Under the pieces are notes generated by a model. That model worked only from the letters and a program-made list of their open reading frames with translations. It made no database searches and was not told the DNA's origin. A program made the position numbers and the translations under genes. DNA of 5,817 bases from Candidatus Sabulitectum sp. Its GTDB lineage: Bacteria > Fermentibacterota > Fermentibacteria > Fermentibacterales > JCC-6. Where the stretch lies: assembly GCA_029934845.1 (NCBI GenBank), contig JAOZLN010000125.1, positions 1,470 through 7,286 on the forward strand, in the 5' to 3' direction. The stretch's first letter is position 1; every line of letters starts with the position of its first letter. Positions 1 to 4,849 of the stretch are shown in pieces.

Positions 1-446
1 CTTGTCGCTGGAATCATCTGCAGCAAGTATTCTGACTGACCTGACCTCTTCGATTTTTTCCAATTTAGATAACGGTGCCCTTTCCTGATGCTTGTTCGGA
101 CTTTTACCCGACATAGCTTCGACAACGGCTCTGTACAGATCATCTTTCCTGATCGGTTTAAGAAGACAATTCTGCACTCCAATACTTCTGCATTCCTCAT
201 TGTAACCCTGGGGCATGGTTGAAGTCAACATCATTATAGAAGACAGTGTTGCTCCACCTTCACTGATGTATTTTGACACCACCTCCAATCCGTTCATACT
301 GTACATAAGACCGTCCAAACCAGATCAAACTGGTTGCCCGTTTCCTTGTGCCGCTTCAGCATGACAAGTGCTGTTGTTCCATCTGAAGCTTCGGTAACCT
401 TTATGTTCCAGCGAATAAGAGCTTCACAGTAAATCATTCTGTTGGC
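1..446 (-). pseudogene. Decayed hybrid sensor kinase / response regulator fragment (receiver domains)
   Basis: The minus strand encodes receiver-domain sequence in two frames. From about 446 to 321 it reads NRMIYCEALIRW, then TEASDGTTALVMLKRH, ending in FDLV. From 315 the frame changes and gives DGLMYSMNGLEVV, MMLTSTMPQG and NCLLKPIRKDDLY. These match the central phospho-acceptor region (Asp at 313-315, with the D-x-x-M-x-x-M-N-G pattern), the Thr/Ser switch strand and the invariant Lys-Pro of a receiver. A linker follows, then VRILAADDSSDK at the window edge, which looks like the first strand of a second receiver, as in multi-receiver hybrid kinases. Two lesions are visible. The family spacing between FDLV and the Asp is short by four bases, which breaks the frame. 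The acidic pair expected just before NRMI is missing, and no kinase core lies upstream. I infer a truncated, frameshifted relic; a sequencing error could explain the frameshift but not the missing 5' part. Confidence 0.75.
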
Positions 447-634
447 GCAGCCGAATTCCCCATGAGGATTCCGCCAATGCCCGCTACACCAATAGCAACG
501 ACGAAGATAATTATTGCCTTTAATGATCTGAATTTACTCGAGTAGTCACCAGATCTTTCAAGCCCTTCAGAAAATCCAGAAAAATACCTTCTTCCACTAC
601 CCACAGTGAAGTAAAGTACGCTAAATAATGAATA
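434..634 (-). CDS. Possible small or truncated one-helix membrane protein, start unclear
   Basis: An open frame of about 67 codons runs from just after a TGA at 635-637 to a TGA at 434-436. It contains a charged and polar stretch (FSEGLERSGDYSSKF), then basic residues and a clear hydrophobic helix (AIIIFVVAIGVAGIGGILMG), ending NSAAPTE. Positive charge before the helix predicts an N-inside, C-outside topology. The helix is too regular to dismiss as noise. However, the only candidate start is a GTG at 602-604 without a Shine-Dalgarno sequence; the only ATG (461-463) lies after the helix. The frame ends inside the receiver relic, so this may be the 5' or membrane-anchor end of the same broken sensor gene, joined to the receiver by a deletion, or a remnant of another gene. 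I do not recognise a family. Confidence 0.35.
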   Translation of the reverse strand, partial: YSLFSVLYFTVGSGRRYFSGFSEGLERSGDYSSKFRSLKAIIIFVVAIGVAGIGGILMGNSAAPTE

Positions 635-652
635 TCAGATTCTCTAATCTGA
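635..652 (-). terminator. Short hairpin over the asparaginase stop codon (weak terminator candidate)
   Basis: The minus strand reads TCAGATT, a four-base loop AGAG, then AATCTGA: a perfect 7-bp stem. The asparaginase TAG (644-646) lies across the 5' arm and loop. The stem is AT-rich, and the sequence after it (ATATTCATTATTTA) is T-rich but not a clean run of T. Rho-independent termination would be weak at best. Confidence 0.25.
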
Positions 653-1702
653 ATTTGCATCAAAAAGTAATCTCAACTCATCGAAACCCATATCAGGTTG
701 AGCCAGTGCGATCATAAGAAGAAGTCTTGCTTTGAAAGGGCTCAAGTCGCCTGCTAATAGAGCACCTGCCTCCACAAGAGAACTGCCTCCCCCCTGATCT
801 CCATACAACGCTTCTGGTTCACCATGACGAGCCCTGCTGCATATCACCACCGGGATACTGTTTTCCAGGGAATACTCTATTGCATGAAATACGCTGGCGT
901 TCACGTTTCCTGCTCCAACACCTGCAACCACAATGCCCGAAGCTCCGTTGTCTACTGCAAACCTGATGTAACTGCCATCATCACCGGCAAAGGTATAGAA
1001 AAGAGGTACCTTGGGAAGACTGTCCGGTAATGGGATCCGTGTGCGCTCAAGAACTGTATTGTAAACCAGCACATGTTTTCCTGTAATGTAACCGAGGTAT
1101 CCGAAATCTCCAGAATCAAAGGTTTGAACATTTGTTGTATTGTCTTTCATAACATGCCTGGCCGAGTTGATGTACTGATTAAGAACAACGGTTACACCCC
1201 ATCCATCAGCTTCCGGTGAACAGACAAGAAGCACTGCATTATACAGGTTGGCAGAGCCGTCAGGGCTCAGGTCAGAACCGTTTCGCATTGAACCGGTAAA
1301 AGCTACCGGTTTCTCACTTTCCAGTGTTGTTTCCAGAAAGAACGCTCCTTCTGCCATTGTATCTGTACCGTGGGTAACAACTACTCCGCGAACATCAGTT
1401 CTATCCAGAATCTCTTGAACTTTTGCACTGAGGTTTCTCCATATCTCCGGTGTCATATGCGAGCTGTCAATGTTTAGGAATTCAACCACCTCAACATGTG
1501 CGATCTCTTCCAGCCCGGGTACTGCTGCCAGCAGATCACTTCCTGACACAGCAGGCACAGCACCGCCGGTGGCAGGATCAACCTTCTCGGCGATTGTTCC
1601 CCCTGTTGTAACCACAACAACAGTTGGAAGAGAATCAATTTCTGCGGCCGCTGCTGCAAAGCAAAACATCACAATAGTGAAGAGAAACATTCCTGATCTC
1701 AT
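644..1702 (-). CDS. ansB: Periplasmic type II L-asparaginase
   Basis: This enzyme hydrolyses L-asparagine to aspartate and ammonia, here probably in the periplasm. The 352-residue length fits the family plus a signal peptide: residues 1-20 form MRSG, a hydrophobic stretch and an AAAAA cleavage region. Catalytic motifs are present. TGGTIA is at 33-38, with Thr36 matching E. coli Thr12. THGTDT is at 110-115, with Thr113 and Asp114 matching Thr89/Asp90. Ser80 matches Ser58, and Lys186 in MKDNTTNV matches Lys162. A conserved C-terminal block (GDQGGG, GALLAGDLSPFKAR) is also there. The flap Tyr (E. coli Tyr25) has no counterpart: that segment reads GGAVPAVSG. The ATG at 1702 has a strong GGAGGA (1711-1716) eight bases upstream. 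It is the last gene of a likely three-gene operon. Use of glutamine as well as asparagine cannot be judged from sequence. The family call is secure; the symbol is by analogy. Confidence 0.95.
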   Translation of the reverse strand: MRSGMFLFTIVMFCFAAAAAEIDSLPTVVVVTTGGTIAEKVDPATGGAVPAVSGSDLLAAVPGLEEIAHVEVVEFLNIDSSHMTPEIWRNLSAKVQEILDRTDVRGVVVTHGTDTMAEGAFFLETTLESEKPVAFTGSMRNGSDLSPDGSANLYNAVLLVCSPEADGWGVTVVLNQYINSARHVMKDNTTNVQTFDSGDFGYLGYITGKHVLVYNTVLERTRIPLPDSLPKVPLFYTFAGDDGSYIRFAVDNGASGIVVAGVGAGNVNASVFHAIEYSLENSIPVVICSRARHGEPEALYGDQGGGSSLVEAGALLAGDLSPFKARLLLMIALAQPDMGFDELRLLFDANSD

Positions 1703-1774
1703 AATACAGCTCCTCCAGAGGTCTTAATGATTGCCGTAGCGCAAAATTCCAATACATGCAGAATTATTTCAAAC
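1703..1774 (-). promoter_or_regulatory. Short intergenic leader with strong RBS for asparaginase
   Basis: The 72-base gap holds a GGAGGA ribosome binding site at 1711-1716. I see no convincing promoter: a TTGGAA/CATTAA pair with 17-base spacing is only a weak match. I see no terminator hairpin with a T-run either. Read-through from the upstream gene is the simplest reading. Confidence 0.5.
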
Positions 1775-2236
1775 TCAAAGATCAAAGAGAAAACCGCCAT
1801 TCAGTGCAACTCCTGTAGAGTAGCCCAGTCCCTTGTCTCTCTCCCCGGGGCCGATGTATCCCAGATCCAGAAACAACCTGAAATTATCAAATGCATATCC
1901 GAGGCCTGCACCTGTCCACAGATAGCAGGTTGAAGCATCAGAATTCCCGGAATAAACATCATCAACCAAGGCAATTCCCATAAAGCCCCGTGGCTTAAAT
2001 CCGTTTGATGTGCCGCCGATGATCATTCGGAAACCAGCGGTATTGTAGTAATACGGAATGGAACCTATACATCCCTCCATTGAAACAATTCTTGAAGTTG
2101 TTACCTGATAGGTCAGGGCAGCCATCTGAGGGAAACCGCCGGAAACACCAAGTCTGTGAGTTACACCGCCATTAGAACCATTGGCACCAGCAGCAGAAAG
2201 AAACAGCAGGAACAGAATCGTTACAAGAACTTTCAT
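1775..2236 (-). CDS. Small exported protein, outer-membrane beta-barrel-like
   Basis: I do not recognise a specific family. The 153-residue product begins with a strong signal peptide (MKVLVTILFLLFLSAAGANG, cleavage likely near residues 16-19). The mature part is rich in Gly and aromatic residues and alternates polar and hydrophobic residues in short strands, for example LWTGAGLGYAFDN and FRLFLDLGYIGPG. It ends GGFLFDL, like the terminal strand of small outer-membrane barrels. About 130 mature residues would suit an 8-stranded barrel or a fragment of one. Two cysteines (56 and 104) could form a disulfide. The ATG at 2236 follows a GGGGGTG (2242-2248) at about five bases. It lies 24 bases after the PH-like gene and 72 bases before the asparaginase gene, so co-transcription is likely. 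Its role in the envelope is unknown; the barrel call is an inference from composition. Confidence 0.8.
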   Translation of the reverse strand: MKVLVTILFLLFLSAAGANGSNGGVTHRLGVSGGFPQMAALTYQVTTSRIVSMEGCIGSIPYYYNTAGFRMIIGGTSNGFKPRGFMGIALVDDVYSGNSDASTCYLWTGAGLGYAFDNFRLFLDLGYIGPGERDKGLGYSTGVALNGGFLFDL

Positions 2237-2260
2237 ATCAGCACCCCCGTTGGAATCTTG

Positions 2261-2914
2261 CTAACCCTGGCCGGTAAGCATCCTCTTGAAAATCGGGATC
2301 ATTGGAGCAAAGATCCCACCTAAAAGCACACCCGTGGAAAGTCCCACAATAGACGCAACCCCCCAGCCCTGTTCCATTGTGAGGGCAAAGATCACAGTAA
2401 GAACAACCGCTATAGCAATTGTGATAATGGCAAAACGCCGCAGACAGCCTCCTTTGAACTGAGGCTCCCTGATTGTTTTCAGGTCAGGCATGCGGACAAG
2501 CTCCGGTTTCCTGGCTGTCAGCTTTTCTGTTATTCTGAACGGAGCCTTATTGTTGGAATCGTGATTAGGCATTTTCCTGAAAAGAATATGGGTTATCTTC
2601 CCCTGTTTTTTTCTGTAAATCAGAGTACCTGTCATGGAATCTGTAATTCTTGACTCCAGGTTCAGCTTCATCAGTTTCGGAGTTGAAGCATCACCTGCAA
2701 GAGCATAGATAAAATCGACTTCCTCCAGAGGAATTCTCTGAATATCCTTTGTGTTTCCAGTGAAAGAGATGAACTCCAGAAACAGAGCAGATGGGGTCAG
2801 TGCCGCAAATACATTCTTCATGCCCAGATTACCCCATCCGAATGCTAGAACATCTTCCCCGGATGCCTGCTGAAGACGAACTCTGAGTTCCTCACTGTTT
2901 CTGACCTGTGCCAT
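2261..2914 (-). CDS. PH-like domain protein with two C-terminal membrane helices
   Basis: This is a 217-residue membrane protein of unknown function. Residues 20-112 look like a bacterial PH/GRAM-type beta domain: a strand pattern around NVFAALTPSALFLEFIS, then IPLEEVDFIYAL and a basic RKKQGKITHILF strand. A polar linker (about 113-155) leads to a basic CLRR patch and two hydrophobic helices (about 160-180 and 186-207) separated by a short EQGW turn. Both termini would be cytoplasmic, with the domain inside the cell. I place the start at the ATG at 2914, because GAAGGA sits six bases upstream (2921-2926). A longer reading from a TTG at 2953 would start inside the proposed promoter and has no ribosome site. 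It is the first gene of the likely operon with the exported barrel-like protein and asparaginase. The PH call rests on pattern only. Confidence 0.8.
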   Translation of the reverse strand: MAQVRNSEELRVRLQQASGEDVLAFGWGNLGMKNVFAALTPSALFLEFISFTGNTKDIQRIPLEEVDFIYALAGDASTPKLMKLNLESRITDSMTGTLIYRKKQGKITHILFRKMPNHDSNNKAPFRITEKLTARKPELVRMPDLKTIREPQFKGGCLRRFAIITIAIAVVLTVIFALTMEQGWGVASIVGLSTGVLLGGIFAPMIPIFKRMLTGQG

Positions 2915-2934
2915 TTTCAATCCTTCTCGATCGA

Positions 2935-2963
2935 GTAATAATTTGTTTATCAAATATGCTCAA
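2935..2963 (-). promoter_or_regulatory. Candidate sigma-70-type promoter for the PH-like/asparaginase operon
   Basis: The minus strand has TTGAGC (2958-2963), exactly 17 bases, then TATTAC (2935-2940). The -35 matches consensus at four or five positions and the -10 at four. Transcription would begin near 2929, giving a short leader with GAAGGA in it, which agrees with the ATG start at 2914. Confidence 0.45.
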
Positions 2964-3001
2964 TTGCTTTTACTTTACCAATGGTGAATGGGACAAACGC
3001 C

Positions 3002-3030
3002 TTGACAGAAATGAGCAGATGGATTATTAG
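3002..3030 (+). promoter_or_regulatory. Candidate sigma-70-type promoter for the Trp-rich secreted protein
   Basis: A perfect TTGACA (3002-3007) is followed after 17 bases by TATTAG (3025-3030), a four-of-six -10. The leader to the GTG at 3082 would be about 45 bases. The rest of the gap is AT-rich (TATTTATTACATATTATT), so another -10 is possible. Confidence 0.5.
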
Positions 3031-3081
3031 ATTTATGGATGCTATTTATTACATATTATTCTGCCTTGAGGCGGTTAGCCT

Positions 3082-3693
3082 GTGAGACTTTCTCTGATCA
3101 TTGTTGTTGCACTCTGCTTAATAACCCATGGAGGGCAAACAGCCGCAGATCAAATTCCTGTTCACCGAACAGAAAGAAACTGGCTCAGTTACGATGACGG
3201 TACCGCTGCATGGATCACATGGTCGGGAACCTACAGAGGGGTCTGGTTCAATACAGAAGACTTTGTACCGGATAATCCCGACATCTGGCTGGAACAGGTG
3301 GAATTGTGGTTCTACCACACTATGTGCTGGGACTATGCTCATTTTTTCTGTGAGATATGGGACGGTGATATGACCGGGCCAGAGATTCAGCTCTCGCAGA
3401 CCTGGACCCAGGCTCTTCACTATTGCCCAACCATTGTCAATTTCAATCCGGCTCTTTTACCGGAAACAAACTTCTGGTGCATAATAAACACCGAATTGAG
3501 CTCAGGCGGGTGGCCATCACCTCTGGGCGACGGTACCCCCTCTACGATTGTACACAGTTTTCTTAGTGATGATTTCCTCACTTGGGAACCATGGACTCCA
3601 CCTACCGGTACATCCGACTATTTCATCAGGGTCAATGTTGGTTTCCTGAGTTTGGATGCCACAACCTGGGGTAATTTGAAGACGACCTTCTGA
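3082..3693 (+). CDS. Secreted Trp-rich protein with C-terminal TWGNLK tail
   Basis: Function unknown. The 203-residue product starts at a GTG with a GAGG (3068-3071) ten bases upstream. It has a signal peptide (MRLSLIIVVALCLITHGG, cleavage likely after QTAA at 19-22). The mature part begins near a YDDGTAAWITWSG block and contains WFNTEDF, ELWFYH, FFCEIWDGD, FWCIINTELSSGGWPS and DYFIRV, a pattern expected of a secreted all-beta module. It has 14 tryptophans, about 7% of residues, which is very high, and four mature cysteines (82, 90, 115, 133) that could form disulfides. After DYFIRVNVGF comes a short tail, SLDATTWGNLKTTF. I associate similar tails with secreted proteins of FCB-group candidate phyla, possibly a sorting or processing signal; that is memory-based inference. 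It stands alone on the plus strand with its own promoter. Confidence 0.85.
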   Translation: MRLSLIIVVALCLITHGGQTAADQIPVHRTERNWLSYDDGTAAWITWSGTYRGVWFNTEDFVPDNPDIWLEQVELWFYHTMCWDYAHFFCEIWDGDMTGPEIQLSQTWTQALHYCPTIVNFNPALLPETNFWCIINTELSSGGWPSPLGDGTPSTIVHSFLSDDFLTWEPWTPPTGTSDYFIRVNVGFLSLDATTWGNLKTTF

Positions 3694-3696
3694 TCA
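3691..3696. other. Abutting convergent stop codons (TGATCA)
   Basis: The plus-strand gene stops at TGA 3691-3693 and the minus-strand NusG-II gene stops at 3694-3696. Together they form the palindrome TGATCA, with no intergenic base. There is no room for a terminator between the genes, so any terminator must lie inside the opposing coding sequence. Confidence 0.9.
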
Positions 3697-4050
3697 GTAG
3701 CTTATCACATCTGTTGTTTTCTCTGAACCGAGGATCTCGATCCAGACTCCGTTCGGCATGCAGGCCGACATCTGGCCTGGTGTGGAAATGAAACCTGTAT
3801 GAACACACTGCTGAGTATAACAGTCGGATTGTGTTATTGCAGCAGTTCTGTTCCTGATCTCAATAGTAAGCTGATCTATGATAACCATTGTATCTCTGAA
3901 CAAGCTCAGAGTATCATCGGTATCCGAGGTTACGATACGGAGGCGTTCGGGTTCAGTATTCTGTGCTCTGTTGCACCTGCTCCAGAAGAATGCAGTAGCA
4001 AGAATGGCTATAAGAAGAATGCCGTCCAGGGGCTTAAACATTGCCTGCAT
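3694..4050 (-). CDS. Membrane-anchored NusG domain II protein
   Basis: This is a 118-residue protein with one N-terminal membrane helix (LDGILLIAILATAFFW, about residues 8-24) and a C-terminal domain of the NusG_II type. That type is named for the extra domain of some NusG proteins but often occurs alone at the membrane. The diagnostic segment is TIEIRNRTAAI, then SDCYTQQCVHTGFISTPGQ, then CMPNGVWIEI. The three conserved cysteines (77, 82 and 97 with this start) are all present. The domain should face the outside. Three ATGs occur close together; I prefer 4050, since GAGG lies seven bases upstream. The ATG at 4056 would sit almost on top of it. The gene overlaps the end of the radical SAM gene by 17 bases, implying coupled translation. 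NusG_II proteins occur near ApbE and Rnf/flavin electron-transfer genes in other bacteria; the molecular role is not established. Confidence 0.85.
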   Translation of the reverse strand: MQAMFKPLDGILLIAILATAFFWSRCNRAQNTEPERLRIVTSDTDDTLSLFRDTMVIIDQLTIEIRNRTAAITQSDCYTQQCVHTGFISTPGQMSACMPNGVWIEILGSEKTTDVISY

Positions 4051-4849
4051 AAACATTCCTCAGCTGTTTCCTGAACAGTTCAACCGTTTTCTCCAGCAGG
4101 GGGATCGGGGTGGCGGGAATAGTCATTCTGTATCTTGGAAAATACCGGGAGACATGCAGTGTTGTGTTTTCGCCTGTTGTTTCCTTTATCCACAATGCAG
4201 CATCGTTTATCAACTTCGGATCATCGTTGTGGCCTGGAATCAGCAACCAGGTAAGCTCAAGATGACAGTTGCTTTCAGCAACCATCTTTATGGAATTTTT
4301 TACTGTTTCAAGGTCTCCGCCGCAGACCTTCCTGTAGAAATCATTGCTCCAGCCTTTAAGGTCTATGTTCCAGGCATCAGTAACACCTATTAGATCCTTC
4401 AGCGGCTCTCTGTTCACATAACCGTTTGAAACCATAACAACAAAGCCGTCTTTTGCTTTTACAAGCGGGGCTGTATCCATAATATACTCGTACCAGATGG
4501 TGGGTTCCGTGTAGGTAAAAGCAAGCCCGTCACTTCTTTCCATGGCCAGTAGCGCAAGTTCTGCCGGATCCAGATACTGTACATATGTGGATTCCTGCTG
4601 GCTTATATGCCAGTTCTGACAGTAAAGACAAGTTAGATTGCAGCCGTTGGGGCCTGTGGAAAGAACTTTTGATCCCCTGCGGAAATCATATATGGGTTTC
4701 TTTTCTATGGGATCCACTGCAAGACCAACACACATGCCATAGCCCGGGTTCGTCAGCCCCCGAACCCTGCATCTTCCCACAGGATGCTTTTCAGTAAAAA
4801 CGCATCTGTGGGGACAAATATTGCATTGTTTTTCTAGTGATCGATCCAG
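4034..4849 (-). CDS. amrS: AmmeMemoRadiSam-type radical SAM enzyme (AmrS-like, PflA-related)
   Basis: This radical SAM protein carries CNLTCLYC (residues 70-77), the CxxxCxxC ligand for the 4Fe-4S cluster that cleaves S-adenosylmethionine. Other family marks are VDPIEKKPIYDF (about 45-56), FTYTEPTIWYEY (111-122), VSNGY (140-144), DAWNIDLKG (158-166), LLIPGHND (202-209) and HVSRYFP (232-238). An N-terminal cysteine block, CNICPHRC (9-16) then GRC, is typical of AmrS and requires a start upstream of the GTG at 4780. In that frame no ATG, GTG or TTG exists between a TGA at 4874-4876 and the cysteines, so I place the start at CTG 4847-4849, seven bases after GGAG (4857-4860). The product is 271 residues, shorter than the roughly 330 I expect, because it stops at AGNV and lacks the usual C-terminal Cys-containing tail. 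It overlaps apbE by 16 bases. The substrate is unknown; a PflA-like activase is the alternative. Confidence 0.85.
   Translation of the reverse strand: MDRSLEKQCNICPHRCVFTEKHPVGRCRVRGLTNPGYGMCVGLAVDPIEKKPIYDFRRGSKVLSTGPNGCNLTCLYCQNWHISQQESTYVQYLDPAELALLAMERSDGLAFTYTEPTIWYEYIMDTAPLVKAKDGFVVMVSNGYVNREPLKDLIGVTDAWNIDLKGWSNDFYRKVCGGDLETVKNSIKMVAESNCHLELTWLLIPGHNDDPKLINDAALWIKETTGENTTLHVSRYFPRYRMTIPATPIPLLEKTVELFRKQLRNVYAGNV

Noticed and set aside
518..660. Minus-strand 46-codon frame starting ATG 658-660
   Set aside because: It overlaps the end of asparaginase, has no ribosome site, and overlaps a better membrane-helix frame.
824..1030. Plus-strand open frame of 68 codons, and another at 1470-1727
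   Set aside because: Both are antisense to conserved asparaginase sequence and show no recognisable protein features.
1843..1850. CCCCGGGG palindrome as a regulatory site
   Set aside because: It falls within the coding sequence of the barrel-like protein (the PGE codons) and is isolated.
2915..2953. TTG start at 2953 for the PH-like protein
   Set aside because: It overlaps the proposed promoter and lacks a ribosome site, while the ATG at 2914 has GAAGGA six bases upstream.
3763..3781. CAGGCC/GGCCTG inverted repeat with 7-base loop as a terminator
   Set aside because: It lies inside the conserved Cys region of the NusG-II gene and has no T-run on either strand, so chance or coding constraint explains it.
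3878..4393. Plus-strand open frame of 171 codons
   Set aside because: It lies opposite the well-supported NusG-II and AmrS genes. Its translation is rich in Cys, Arg and Ser with no domain pattern, as expected of an antisense shadow.
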